A stretch of 64,000 bases of DNA from Raineyella fluvialis (GTDB lineage Bacteria; Actinomycetota; Actinomycetes; Propionibacteriales; Propionibacteriaceae). Positions within the stretch are counted from its first letter, which is position 1. Each line of letters begins with the position of its first letter. The DNA lies in contig NZ_CP045725.1 in NCBI RefSeq assembly GCF_009646095.1, positions 1,240,001 through 1,304,000 on the forward strand, written 5' to 3'. This document shows positions 29,056-37,849 of this stretch, piece by piece. Under the pieces are notes generated by a model. It saw only the letters and a program-made list of their open reading frames with translations, did not search any database and was not told the origin of the DNA. Made by a program: the position numbers and the translations under genes.

Positions 29056-30525
29056 TCAGGCCGCCTCGATCGGTGGGATCCGTTCCCTCCCGGTGGTCCG
29101 CTCCCAACAACTCAGCCACGCCTCCCAGCGCACTGCCACCAGGTCGGCGCGATCGGCGCGCGGGCCGGTCTGGGTCGAGGTGGGCGTCGGCAGCCGGACG
29201 CCTGCCGTCGCCTCCGCGCAGATCCCCGCGGCACCCAGGCTCGGCAGATCCGTCTCCATGACCAGGTCGAAGCGCCGCCCCGTGCCGTCGGCCAGCAGCT
29301 GGGGGAACACCGGGTCGACCCCGAACGCACCCGTGAGGTAGATCGACTCGTCCCCGGCGGGGACGACGGCCTCCATCACCAGCCGGTCGGCGGAGACGAC
29401 TCCTTCCACCAGCCCATAGGCGATCTGCGCGCGCGACGTCTCCCGGTTGAGCCCATGGAGCTGGCACACCGGCTCGTTGAACCAGAACGGCCCCCGCTCC
29501 GCCATGATGTGCGGAATGAAGTACGGCGCGTCCGCGGCCTCGGCGGGGGAGATCCTGGCCGCCAGGTCGACCACGTCGCGCACCGCGTCCTCGGCGCCGC
29601 CGAAACCGAAGAAGACCGCTGCGGCGCCGAGCGCGTCGCCCCCGTTCGTCACGCCGTTGATCAGCCATTCACCGTCCCGCAGGCCCCGGCGCTGGAGCGC
29701 GAGCGACCTCCCGTCCGGACCGGACAGACAGCTGTTGACGACATGGGTGGTGCCCAGGATGAGGAACGGCTTGGCCCCTGGCGCCGTGCCGAGAACGTAC
29801 GACGCCGCGGGGGTGTCGGCCGAGCCGACCGCGACGGGAAGCCCCTCGGGGATCCCGAACCGGGCGGAGGCGGCGGACGTGACGGTCCCCAGGATGCTGA
29901 TCGGATCGAGCACGGGAGGGAGGACGGCCGGGTCGATCCCCAACTCCTGGCAGGTGTCGACCAACCAGTGCGAGCCCGGCCCGCAGGTGTCGAACACCCC
30001 GGTGTAGGAGGCCTGGGTCGGGTCCAGCGCACAGACGCCGGTGAGGACCTGCCCCAACCAGGTGCCGGCCAGGCCCATGGTGTCCATCGCCCGGAAGGTG
30101 TCCGGTTCGAGTTCCCTGAGCAGGTGGTACGCGACCGCCGTGAGGGTCGCCGGTGACGCATGGTTCCCGGTCGCCGCGACCTCGCGGGCCGACCGTTTGC
30201 CGGAGTACTCCTCGAAGTACTTGCGCATCGCCGGACTGTCCCAGGTCACTCCCAGTCCCACCGCCCCGCCGTCGGTCCCGAGGGGGACGACGGTGGGGCA
30301 GTGCGTGTCGAGACCGACACCGGAGACGTGAGCCACAGCAGGTCCCAACTTCTGGATCACGTGCTGCAGCGACTGGGCCCAGGCCCGGGTGTCCGCCCGT
30401 CCCGCAAGCCCGCGCCGGGACTCGGGGTGGGTGGCCCGCGCACGGGCCAGCACCTCCCCGGAGTCGGTGATGATGACCCCCTTCGTGGCGGAGGTGCCCA
30501 GATCGATGCCCAGATACGTGCTCAT
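29056..30525 (-). CDS. FGGY-family carbohydrate kinase
   Basis: 489 residues. The two actin-like domains of FGGY kinases are present: phosphate-1 motif GIDLGTSATKGVI at the N-terminus, substrate-region GLDTHCPTVVPLG, phosphate-2 ILGTTHVVNS and adenosine-region LTGAFGVDPVFPQLLAD. It phosphorylates a ketose or polyol; sequence alone does not distinguish erythritol, xylulose, apulose or ribulose kinases. It lies seven bases after the aldolase gene and continues the operon running Zn-dehydrogenase, aldolase, kinase. The neighbours suggest it acts on the ketose made by the dehydrogenase. Confidence 0.9.
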   Translation of the reverse strand: MSTYLGIDLGTSATKGVIITDSGEVLARARATHPESRRGLAGRADTRAWAQSLQHVIQKLGPAVAHVSGVGLDTHCPTVVPLGTDGGAVGLGVTWDSPAMRKYFEEYSGKRSAREVAATGNHASPATLTAVAYHLLRELEPDTFRAMDTMGLAGTWLGQVLTGVCALDPTQASYTGVFDTCGPGSHWLVDTCQELGIDPAVLPPVLDPISILGTVTSAASARFGIPEGLPVAVGSADTPAASYVLGTAPGAKPFLILGTTHVVNSCLSGPDGRSLALQRRGLRDGEWLINGVTNGGDALGAAAVFFGFGGAEDAVRDVVDLAARISPAEAADAPYFIPHIMAERGPFWFNEPVCQLHGLNRETSRAQIAYGLVEGVVSADRLVMEAVVPAGDESIYLTGAFGVDPVFPQLLADGTGRRFDLVMETDLPSLGAAGICAEATAGVRLPTPTSTQTGPRADRADLVAVRWEAWLSCWERTTGRERIPPIEAA

Positions 30526-30532
30526 CGTGGTG

Positions 30533-31360
30533 TCACGCCAGGAACTTCGCCGCGTCGGACACGCCGGCGCCGTCGTGGATGATCGCCTTGAGAGCACGCA
30601 CCATCTTCGCCGGATCCTCCGCGCCCCAGATGTTGCGGCCGGTGGTCATCCCGGCGGCTCCGGCCTCCATCACGTTGGCGGCCTGCTCGAGAACGTCCAT
30701 CGGCGTCTTGGTGGGGGCGCCGCCGGCGGCCACCACGAGCGTGGGGGTCGCCTCCACCACCTTGCGGAACTCCTCGGCGGAGCCGGTGTACCAGGTCTTG
30801 ACGATGTCGGTGCCGCACTCCGCAGCCGCTCGCGCCGCGTACACGACGGAATCGGTCGAGCCCTTGCGGTCACCCCACAGCTCTCCGCTCGGGTACGCGT
30901 GGCACACCACCGGCAGGCCCCACTTGTGCGCCTCTTCGGTGACGGCGCTGAGCATCTCCAGCATCGCCACCTGGTGCTCCGAGCCCGCGGAGATGCCGAC
31001 GGCGATCGCATCGGCGCCGAGCCGCAGGCAGTCGGCGACCTGGCCGACCGTCGCGTCGTACGTGGCGTGGAAGTCGATGCAGAACGTCGAGCCCTTCACG
31101 ATCAGCGGGATCTGCTTGGTGCGGCCCGACAGCAGGTGGCCGGCGACTCCCTTGAAGACGGTGAACGCGTCGGGCTCGGCCTCCATGATCTTGTCGAACG
31201 TCGACTTGAGGTCGGCCAGGCGCGGGGCGACACCCCGCGGGACCGCCTGGTCCAGGGCGACGGTCATCATCCGGCCGTCCTCGCCCAGGATGCGGCGCAG
31301 CCGCAGCTCGCGGCCGAGGGCCGAGGTGGTGCCGATGGGGTTGAGAGTGAACATGTCCAT
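30533..31360 (-). CDS. Class I aldolase of the DeoC/LacD/LsrF type
   Basis: 275 residues, (beta/alpha)8 Schiff-base aldolase (PF01791). The probable Schiff-base lysine is in DIVKTWYTGS, matching the DIVKxxYTG signature of archaeal-type class I fructose-bisphosphate aldolase and LsrF. ALDQAVPRG near the N-terminus and GGAPTK in the phosphate-binding region also match. ATG 31360 follows AAGGAG by six bases. Located between Zn-dehydrogenase and FGGY kinase, it probably cleaves the kinase product, a ketose phosphate, or forms a thiolase-like product as LsrF does. The substrate is not known. Confidence 0.87.
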   Translation of the reverse strand: MDMFTLNPIGTTSALGRELRLRRILGEDGRMMTVALDQAVPRGVAPRLADLKSTFDKIMEAEPDAFTVFKGVAGHLLSGRTKQIPLIVKGSTFCIDFHATYDATVGQVADCLRLGADAIAVGISAGSEHQVAMLEMLSAVTEEAHKWGLPVVCHAYPSGELWGDRKGSTDSVVYAARAAAECGTDIVKTWYTGSAEEFRKVVEATPTLVVAAGGAPTKTPMDVLEQAANVMEAGAAGMTTGRNIWGAEDPAKMVRALKAIIHDGAGVSDAAKFLA

Positions 31361-31400
31361 GGGAATCTCCTTGAGTGTCAGGGTTTCGTGGGGTGATGTG

Positions 31401-32440
31401 TCAAGCCCAGGGATCCACGCCGACGCGCAGGTCCTTGCCGGAGGCGACACGATCCAGGGCGGCGTGTACGTCGTCCAGGGGGAACTGGGTGCCGATCAGG
31501 TCGGCCACGTCGAGACGCCCCGACGACACCAGCGGCGCGATGGCCTGGAAGTTCTCCAGGCGGCAGGACGAGGCGCCGACCACCTCGTACTCGTTGTAGT
31601 GGATGTCGTTGGCGAGGATCTTGAGCACATCGGCGGAGTTGAAGCCGGCGAAGGCGGAGATCCGGGCACCCGGAGCCAGAACGCCGAGGTACGGAGTCAG
31701 GGCGTCATTACGGCCGACCGCCATGATCGCCACGTCCAGGCCCCCGTCGGTGAGGTCCGCGATGTCGGCGGCCACGCTCTGGGAGGGAGCGAAGACGTGG
31801 TCGGCGCCCGAGTCCCGCGCGATCTGGTGGCGTCCGGTGTTCGGATCGACGGCGATGACGGTCTGCACGCCCTGCGCCTTCGCCAACCGGATGTGCATCA
31901 GGCCCAGGGGCCGCAGCCGGAGACGAGGACTGCTTCGGCCCGGCCCACCTTCGCCAGGTTCTGGCCGTTCAGGGCACAGGCCAAGGGCTCGACCACCGCG
32001 GCATGCGTCGCGGGGACCCCGCCGAGGGGGATGAGGCATTGGCGCGCACTGCGCGGGACGCGGATGTACTGCGAGAGCCCCCCGGTCAACTGGTAGCCGA
32101 AGGCCACCCGGTGGCGGCAGATGTTGGGGTGTCCCTTGCGGCAGGCCACGCACTCGCCGCAGGGGACCAGCGGGTAGAGCGCCACCTGGTCGCCCAACTC
32201 CACCCCTTCGGGCAACGGTCCGTTGGAGTCCACGACGACGCCTGCCGTCTCGTGGCCCAGGACGCAGGGAAGCGTCACGTTCTTGGTCTTGGCGCCGGTG
32301 TAGATGCGCACGTCGGTGCCGCAGAGCAGCGCGGAGGTCACCTTGACCAAGGCATCCCCCGGCTCCAGGGCGGGGATGTCGTGCTCCTCGAGGCGTAGGT
32401 CGTTCGGGCTGTGGAGGACCGCTTGCTTCATGCCGGTCAC
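31401..32440 (-). pseudogene. Zinc-dependent polyol/alcohol dehydrogenase, frame broken by one base
   Basis: MDR-superfamily dehydrogenase of about 346 residues when repaired. The N-terminal part has catalytic-zinc motifs LLCGTDVRIYTG and LGHETAGVV and the structural-zinc loop CGECVACRKGHPNIC. The frame stops at 31898, and the Rossmann half (LGLMHIRLAKAQG onward) continues in another frame to 31401. Adding one G to the run at 31907-31910 restores GCGPLGLMHIRLAKAQG. The GTG at 32440 has AGGAG five bases upstream and is preferred to ATG 32431. It would oxidise a polyol to the ketose for the FGGY kinase. It is divergent from the transketolase genes. Confidence 0.85.
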
Positions 32441-32486
32441 TTGTTCTCCTGAGATCTCTCGGATGGGACGACTTCGTACCCTCGAA

Positions 32487-32516
32487 ATGTTCGTTCCAAT
32501 CACGTAGCCCTGTCAA
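32487..32516 (-). promoter_or_regulatory. Promoter and DeoR-like half-site for the dehydrogenase-aldolase-kinase operon
   Basis: Read on the minus strand: TTGACA (32516-32511), 18-base spacer, GAACAT (32492-32487). The -10 lies inside AAATGTTCGTT (32485-32495 on the plus strand), which resembles the GlpR/DeoR half-site consensus ATGTTCGWW. Confidence 0.5.
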
Positions 32517-32556
32517 GTCGGCCATAAATGCGCGGTGTGCGAACACAATGGCCGTC

Positions 32557-32587
32557 TTGACAGCTTGAGCTGCGCACATCGATCATT
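32557..32587 (+). promoter_or_regulatory. Promoter of the split-transketolase operon
   Basis: TTGACA (32557-32562), 18-base spacer, GATCAT (32581-32586), with CGATCATT spanning the -10. The same CGAWCATT text overlaps the -10 of the divergent operon and of the DeoR gene at 42274. Confidence 0.5.
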
Positions 32588-32631
32588 GAGCCGTCGCGTC
32601 AGGCTGACGCGACGTCACAGGAGGAGGAGAC

Positions 32632-33510
32632 GTGTCGCGTCGAGAGCCCTTGCCCCCGGGCGAGATCCAAGCGATGGCAGAAACACTGCGTGCCTCGGTC
32701 ATGCACATGCTGGCGGAGGCACGCAGCGGGCACAGTGCCGGTCCGCTCGGGATGGCGGAGATCCTGGCCAGCTTGTACTTCGGGTGCATGAAGCACGATC
32801 CGGACGACCCGGCCTGGGAGGGCCGCGACGTCTTCATGCTGAGCAACGGCCACACCGCGCCGATCCTGTATGCGGCATTGGCCCACGCCGGGTACTTCCC
32901 GGTGGAGGAGCTCACCAGCCTGCGGCAGTTCGGCAGTCGCCTCCAGGGGCACCCGGAACGGGTCTCGCTCCCCGGGCTGGAGAGCACGTCCGGCCCGTTG
33001 GGCGAAGGCCTGTCACAGGCCGCCGGCTACGCGTACGTGCTGAAGAAGCTGCACCGCAACCCCCATCGGTTCGTGTACGTCGTCATGGGCGACGGGGAGC
33101 TCAATGAGGGCAACGTGTGGGAAGCGGCGATGTTCGCCGCCAAGAACGGGCTCGGGCAGCTCATCGGGATCGTCGATCGCAACTACATCCAGATCGACGG
33201 GGCGACCGAATCGGTCATGCCGCTCGGCGACCTGCGAGCCAAGTGGGAGGCGTTCGGCTGGCACGTGCTCGAGGTCAACGGCCACAGCGTGACCGCCCTG
33301 CTCGACGCGGTCCAGACGGCGCAGGCGGTCGTGGACCGCCCGACGATGATCCTCGCGCACACGATCCCGGGCAAGGGCGTGGATTTCATGGAGTACGACT
33401 TCCGGTGGCACGGGAAGCCGCCGTCGCCGGCGGAGCGGGACGCTTGGCGCTCGGCCCAGGGCCTGGAACCGGCCGGATTCGATCACGTGGCAGCGGAGAA
33501 GGAGCAGTGA
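32632..33510 (+). CDS. Transketolase, N-terminal (TPP-binding) subunit
   Basis: 292 residues: the pyrophosphate domain of a split transketolase. The TPP motif GDGELNEGNVWEAAMFA and DRNYIQIDG are intact, as are the early histidines (GHSAGPLG, SNGHTAPILYAAL). GTG 32632 is preceded by GGAGGAGG. The stop shares a base with the start of the C-terminal subunit (TGATG). Split transketolases often sit in catabolic operons and act on particular ketose phosphates; apulose-4-phosphate transketolase AptA/AptB is one known case. Substrate assignment here is open. Confidence 0.92.
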   Translation: MSRREPLPPGEIQAMAETLRASVMHMLAEARSGHSAGPLGMAEILASLYFGCMKHDPDDPAWEGRDVFMLSNGHTAPILYAALAHAGYFPVEELTSLRQFGSRLQGHPERVSLPGLESTSGPLGEGLSQAAGYAYVLKKLHRNPHRFVYVVMGDGELNEGNVWEAAMFAAKNGLGQLIGIVDRNYIQIDGATESVMPLGDLRAKWEAFGWHVLEVNGHSVTALLDAVQTAQAVVDRPTMILAHTIPGKGVDFMEYDFRWHGKPPSPAERDAWRSAQGLEPAGFDHVAAEKEQ

Positions 33511-34484
33511 TGGCGGGATATCCCTTGGCGGAGGGCGTGCTGACCGACCAGGTCGCGGCGGAGCCCATCAGGGTCGGCTTCGGCCGGGGCCTGCTCGAGG
33601 CCGGCCGGCGCGACGAACGGGTGGTGGCGCTGTGTGCGGACCTCACCGACTCCACGCAGATGTCCCGGTTCCTCGACGCGTTCCCCGACCGGTTCGTCGA
33701 GGTCGGGATCGCCGAGCAGAACCTGGTGACGGTGGCCGCCGGGATGGCCCGGGCCGGCATGATCCCCTTCACCAGCTCGTACGCGGCGTTCTCGCCCGGC
33801 CGCAACTGGGAGCAGATCAAGACCTCGGCCTGCCTGAACGAGCTCCCGGTCAAGGTGGTCGGTTCACACGCCGGCCTGATCACGGGCAAAGACGGCGCGA
33901 CGCACCAGATGCTCGAGGACATCGCCCTGATGCGCGTCCTGCCCGGCATGGTCGTCGTCTGCCCCGGTGACAGCATCGAAGCGGAGAAGGCCACCGTGGC
34001 CATCGCCGCGAACGATGCGCCCAGCTACCTGCGACTGGCACGCGACGCCACTCCGGTCTTCACCACCCCGGACTCACCCTTCGAGCTCGGCCGGGCCTAC
34101 GTCCTCCGCGAGGGAAGCGACGTCACCCTGGCCGGCACCGGAGCGCTGAGCTACGAACTCCTGGTCTGCGCCGACTTGCTCGCCAGGGAGGGGATCGAGG
34201 CCGAAGTGATCCACATGCCGACTGTCAAGCCCCTCGATGAGGAGACGCTGTTGGCGAGCGCCACCAGGACCGGGGCGGTCGTCACCGCCGAGGAGGCCCA
34301 GGTCGCCGGCGGTTTCGGCGGGGCGGTGGCTGAGCTCCTGAGCGCCTGCCAGCCCTCCCGACTGCTGCGCCTGGGCGTGGAGGACCGGTACGGGGAGTCG
34401 GGCGACCCGCGCGAACTCCTGGAGGCGTTCGGACTGACGGGGGCCGGGATGGCGCAGAGGGTCCGTCAGTTCCTGTCACGATGA
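33510..34484 (+). CDS. Transketolase, C-terminal (pyrimidine-binding) subunit
   Basis: 324 residues: the PYR and C-terminal domains of a split transketolase. The catalytic glutamate is in VGIAEQNLVTVAAGMA, with the phenylalanine-rich FTSSYAAF following; SHAGLITGKDGATHQ marks substrate and TPP contacts. It works with the preceding subunit as a heterotetramer. Translation is coupled on both sides: TGATG with the N subunit and ATGA with the downstream DeoR regulator. Confidence 0.92.
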   Translation: MAGYPLAEGVLTDQVAAEPIRVGFGRGLLEAGRRDERVVALCADLTDSTQMSRFLDAFPDRFVEVGIAEQNLVTVAAGMARAGMIPFTSSYAAFSPGRNWEQIKTSACLNELPVKVVGSHAGLITGKDGATHQMLEDIALMRVLPGMVVVCPGDSIEAEKATVAIAANDAPSYLRLARDATPVFTTPDSPFELGRAYVLREGSDVTLAGTGALSYELLVCADLLAREGIEAEVIHMPTVKPLDEETLLASATRTGAVVTAEEAQVAGGFGGAVAELLSACQPSRLLRLGVEDRYGESGDPRELLEAFGLTGAGMAQRVRQFLSR

Positions 34485-35338
34485 GCAGGCCCTCGACACC
34501 ACCCGGGAGACGCATGAGCACGCCCCACGCGGCTGACGACCAGCCTGCACGCACCGCCCGACGCGACGTCAGGGGCGACAAGCGGCGTGCCCGGATCGTG
34601 GAGCTCGTCTCCACCGGGGCCAACGTCGCCGTCGCCGACCTGGCCGAGCAGTTCGGTGTGTCACTGGCGACCATCCGGCGTGACCTCAGCGACCTCGAGG
34701 AGCGCAAGATCCTGACCCGTACGTACGGGGGCGCGGCGCTCGCCCGCCCCCGCGCCGAGCTGGACATGCTGCAACGAGGTCAGGCGCACGCCGGCACCAA
34801 GCGCGCGATCGGTGCGCGGGCGGCGGGGATGGTCGAGGACGACGACCTGATCATCCTCGACGCCGGGTCGACGACGGAGCAGGTGGCCCTGGCCCTCGAT
34901 AACCGCCCCGTCACCGTCGTCACCAACGGGCTGCGCATCATCGTGCGCCTGGTGGCTTCGGACAACGTCAAGGTGCTGGTGCTGGGCGGGAGCCTGCGAG
35001 GATTCAACGAGACCATCCACGGCGCCGACGCCGAGGCCATGCTGCGGCGTGTCTACGCCAGGTACGCCTTCGTCGGTGCCGACGCCATCCACCCCCGGCG
35101 GGGGGTGGCCTCGCGCACGTACGAACAGGCTCGCCTCAAGTCCCTGATGATGGAGAGCGCCGCTGAGGTCGTGGTCGTCTCGGACTCCTCCAAGCTCGGC
35201 GACAGCAGCTTCAACCACTGGTCCCCCATGCCGCCCCGGTGGACGCTGATCACGGATCAGGAGGCGGATCCGGCGGTGCTGGAGTCCCTGCGGGGCACCG
35301 GTGCCGACGTCGTGCTGTGCGGGCCGGAAGGCGCCTGA
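34481..35338 (+). CDS. DeoR/GlpR-family transcriptional regulator (copy 1)
   Basis: 285 residues. N-terminal DeoR HTH (VADLAEQFGVSLATIRRDLSDLEE, about 52-75) and a C-terminal sugar-phosphate sensor with LDAGSTTEQVALAL, TNGLRII, LGGSLRGFNETIHG and SDSSKLG. Its start overlaps the transketolase stop (ATGA); ATG 34514 is a possible later start. It is a clear paralogue of the DeoR protein at 42274, sharing long blocks including GGSLRGFNET and SRTYEQARLKSLM. It probably represses the flanking divergent operons and is relieved by a phosphorylated intermediate. It is followed by a strong hairpin at 35366. Confidence 0.92.
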   Translation: MSRPSTPPGRRMSTPHAADDQPARTARRDVRGDKRRARIVELVSTGANVAVADLAEQFGVSLATIRRDLSDLEERKILTRTYGGAALARPRAELDMLQRGQAHAGTKRAIGARAAGMVEDDDLIILDAGSTTEQVALALDNRPVTVVTNGLRIIVRLVASDNVKVLVLGGSLRGFNETIHGADAEAMLRRVYARYAFVGADAIHPRRGVASRTYEQARLKSLMMESAAEVVVVSDSSKLGDSSFNHWSPMPPRWTLITDQEADPAVLESLRGTGADVVLCGPEGA

Positions 35339-35365
35339 CACAGTCCGCCCCCCGCACCGGACGAA

Positions 35366-35395
35366 GCCCCCGGCGGCCACCGAGCCGCCGGGGGC
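35366..35395. terminator. Bidirectional terminator between deoR copy 1 and tpi
   Basis: Perfect 12-bp GC stem GCCCCCGGCGGC / GCCGCCGGGGGC with a 6-base loop, placed between two convergent genes. Confidence 0.85.
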
Positions 35396-35403
35396 CACAC
35401 ACA

Positions 35404-36159
35404 TCACGCGACCTGCGCCACCGCCCCCGCGGCGATGTCGAGCAGACCCAGGTAGCCGTCGATTGTCCACGCGGCGCGGCCGACGAACAGGCCGTCCACT
35501 CCAGGGACCCGCAGCGTGTCCACCGCGTTGCCCGGGTTCACCGAGCCGCCGTAGAGGATCGCGGTCACCCGATCGCCCCACTCGTCGGCCAGCGCCGCGA
35601 ACACCGGCGCGATGTCGGCCGGACGCGCCTCGCGACCGTGCTCCCCGATCGCCCAGATCGGTTCGTACGCGATCACCACCCGGCTAGGGTCCGCCACGTC
35701 GGCCAGGGCGGCAGCCACCTGGCCGAGCACGTGCTCGACACTGTCACCGGCCTCGAACACGGCCGCCGACTCGCCCACGCACAGGATCGGTCGCAGCCCG
35801 TGGCGCAGCGTGCTGCGCACCTTGAGGTTGACCGTCGCGTCGGTTTCCCCGAAGAACTCACGTCGCTCCGAGTGGCCGATCTCCACCAGAGCGGCCCCCG
35901 CCTCGGCCGCCTGCGGCACCGAGATCTCCCCGGTCCAGGCGCCGGCGTCCTCCCAGTGCGCGTTCTGCACTCCGAGCAGCACCGGGCTGTCGGGCCCGAG
36001 GCAGTCGCGGACGACCGTCAGCGCCGTGGCGGGAGGAATGATGAACGGCTGCACGCCGGACGGAGCACCGTCGGCCAACGCCTTGGCGAGCCGCGTGGCG
36101 TAGTCGCGCGCGAAGCCCAGCGTCCCGTTCATCTTCCAACTCGTCCCCACCCACAGCAT
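35404..36159 (-). CDS. Triosephosphate isomerase-family protein
   Basis: 251 residues with complete catalytic set: Lys in TSWKMNG, His in IGHSERREFFGE, Glu in AYEPIWAIG, and phosphate loop GGSVNPGN. ATG 36159 shares a base with the rpiB stop (TGATG). A TPI placed beside an RpiB-like protein and away from the gap-pgk cluster resembles EryH (TPI2) and EryI of tetritol pathways, where it isomerises erythrulose phosphate. It could equally be a second DHAP/GAP isomerase supporting the PdxA2 product DHAP. Catalytic residues do not decide between them. Confidence 0.88.
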   Translation of the reverse strand: MLWVGTSWKMNGTLGFARDYATRLAKALADGAPSGVQPFIIPPATALTVVRDCLGPDSPVLLGVQNAHWEDAGAWTGEISVPQAAEAGAALVEIGHSERREFFGETDATVNLKVRSTLRHGLRPILCVGESAAVFEAGDSVEHVLGQVAAALADVADPSRVVIAYEPIWAIGEHGREARPADIAPVFAALADEWGDRVTAILYGGSVNPGNAVDTLRVPGVDGLFVGRAAWTIDGYLGLLDIAAGAVAQVA

Positions 36160-36620
36160 CAGCCGACCCCCTCGTACGCACAGATCGCGTCGACCTTCGG
36201 AGCAGACGCCGACGTCGCGTCGAAGGTGTACTCGAGGAACTCCGCGGCGAGCCGGCGGGCCAGCTCCACCCCGATCACCCGCGCACCGAGGCACAGCACC
36301 TGGCCGTTGTTCGACAGCACCAGCCGCTCCACGGAGAAGCTGTCGTGCGCGGTGCTGGCGCGCACGCCCGGCACCTTGTTGGCCGAGATCGCCATCCCCA
36401 TCCCGGTGCCGCAGACGAGGATGGCGCGTTGCGCCTCGCCGTCGGCGACCTTCCGGGCCCCGGCCACCCCGACGTGCGGGTAGAAGGTCTGGTCGTCGGC
36501 AGAGCCGACACCCACGTCGATCACCCGATCGACGCGCGGGTCGGCCGCGAGATCGGCCTTGATCCGGTCCTTGTAGTCCACGCCGGCGTTGTCGGCACCG
36601 ACCACCACCACGTATCCCAT
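36159..36620 (-). CDS. RpiB/LacAB-family sugar-phosphate isomerase
   Basis: 153 residues. The RpiB fold is shown by GADNAGVDYKDRIKADL near the N-terminus, the active-site cysteine region LVCGTGMGMAISANKVPG (about residues 68-85) and ASTAHDSFSVERLVLSNN. In RpiB the Cys in CGTGxGxxIxANK is the base. Paired tightly with a TPI paralogue it most resembles EryI/DerI, which convert D-erythrulose-4-phosphate to D-erythrose-4-phosphate, a transketolase substrate. True rpiA activity is already provided at 28210, which favours a specialised role. Starts at ATG 36620 after GAGGAGAAG. Confidence 0.88.
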   Translation of the reverse strand: MGYVVVVGADNAGVDYKDRIKADLAADPRVDRVIDVGVGSADDQTFYPHVGVAGARKVADGEAQRAILVCGTGMGMAISANKVPGVRASTAHDSFSVERLVLSNNGQVLCLGARVIGVELARRLAAEFLEYTFDATSASAPKVDAICAYEGVG

Positions 36621-36749
36621 GTCTTCTCCTCGCTGTGTCCGGACGCGACGAACGTCCGGAGGGTGTGTTCAGGGTCGGGGCGAGCGGATCCGCTCCCCCG
36701 CAGGGGCGGCCACGGGCCGCCCGGGGCAGGCCTGACGGCCTACCGGAAA

Positions 36750-36774
36750 GGGCCGGCCGGATCCCGGCCGGCCC
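36750..36774 (-). terminator. Terminator downstream of pdxA2
   Basis: Perfect 11-bp stem GGGCCGGCCGG / CCGGCCGGCCC with a 3-base loop, between the pdxA2 stop and the rpiB start. It separates the acid-sugar operon from the rpiB-tpi pair. Confidence 0.75.
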
Positions 36775-36814
36775 CCGGCCCCGTCACGTCCGGACAGGGC
36801 CTACGTCGTGCTCC

Positions 36815-37849
36815 TCAGGAGACGGCGAGCGCCTCCCGGTGCGACAGCAGCCGACCGGCGTACTCGGCGGCCACCCGGGTCGACTCGATCATGCTTCCGC
36901 CGTTGGCGACGCCCTTGCCGGCGATGTCGAAGGCGGTGCCATGGTCCACGGAGGAGCGCATGAACGGCAGCCCGAGGGTGACCGTCACCGCCTTCTCGAA
37001 GTCCAGGGTCTTGCAGGCGATGTGTCCCTGGTCGTGGTAGAGCGACAGGATGCAGTCGTGGTGCCCGTCCAGGCCGAAGGCGAAGACCGAGTCGCCGGGC
37101 AACGGCCCGCGGGCGTTGATGCCGAGCTTCTTGGCGTCCTCGACGGCCGGGATCAGGTGCTCGACCTCTTCGGTGCCGAACATGCCGCCCTCGCCGCCGT
37201 GCGGGTTGAGGGCCGCCACCGCGATCGACGGGTCCTCGAAGCCCAGGGCGCGCAGCTCGCGGTCGATGTCCTTGAGGTACGTCAGGGTGCGCTCCCGGGT
37301 GATCAGGTCGCAGGCCTGGCGTACGGACACGTGCCGGGTGAGGAAGAACACCCGCAACTTGTGCACGTTGAACATCGTCAGGGCGTACGGGGAGTGGGTG
37401 AGCTCGTTGAAGATCTCGGTGTGGCCGATGAAGGGGATGTGCGCCGCCTTCAGGGCCGCCTTGTTGATCGGGGCGGTGGACACGGCGTCCAGGCGCCCGG
37501 CCAGGCCGAGTTCGATCGACTTCTCCAGGTAGGAGTACGCCTGCCGGGCGGCATCCGCCTGGACGACGCCGTACTCGATCGTCGCGTCCGGCACGGCGTG
37601 GGTGTCGAGCAGGTCGACGGTGCCGTACTCGTACGCCGCCTCCTCCGGTGCGGAGATCTCGTGGATCCGCAGGGTGGTTCCCTGGATCGCGGCGGCCCGC
37701 TCCAGGTGCTGCCGGCTACCGATCACGAACGGGCGGCAGGCCTCGTAGATCATCGGGCTCTGCACCGTCTGGAGGACGATCTCCGGGCCGATCCCCGCGG
37801 GGTCTCCGAGGGTGATCGCCGTGACCGGCCTAAGCGCTGACTGCTGCAT
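36815..37849 (-). CDS. pdxA2: 4-phosphoerythronate/4-phosphothreonate dehydrogenase-like protein (PdxA2)
   Basis: 344-residue PdxA-family NAD- and metal-dependent oxidoreductase. TLGDPAGIGPEI opens the domain; metal-binding histidines are in FIGHTEIF, LNPHGGEGG and YHDQGH. PdxA2 oxidises 4-phospho-threonate or -erythronate to a 3-keto acid that decarboxylates to DHAP. It partners the DUF1537 kinase directly upstream, with a 20-base overlap. ATG 37849 is preceded by AAGAGG and AAGGA. Because it is linked to an acid-sugar kinase rather than to serC/pdxJ, vitamin B6 biosynthesis is unlikely. Confidence 0.92.
   Translation of the reverse strand: MQQSALRPVTAITLGDPAGIGPEIVLQTVQSPMIYEACRPFVIGSRQHLERAAAIQGTTLRIHEISAPEEAAYEYGTVDLLDTHAVPDATIEYGVVQADAARQAYSYLEKSIELGLAGRLDAVSTAPINKAALKAAHIPFIGHTEIFNELTHSPYALTMFNVHKLRVFFLTRHVSVRQACDLITRERTLTYLKDIDRELRALGFEDPSIAVAALNPHGGEGGMFGTEEVEHLIPAVEDAKKLGINARGPLPGDSVFAFGLDGHHDCILSLYHDQGHIACKTLDFEKAVTVTLGLPFMRSSVDHGTAFDIAGKGVANGGSMIESTRVAAEYAGRLLSHREALAVS

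Noticed and set aside
36815-37849. pdxA2 considered as the vitamin B6 biosynthesis gene pdxA
   Set aside because: It overlaps a DUF1537 kinase gene and follows an acid-sugar transporter; no pdxJ or serC is nearby.
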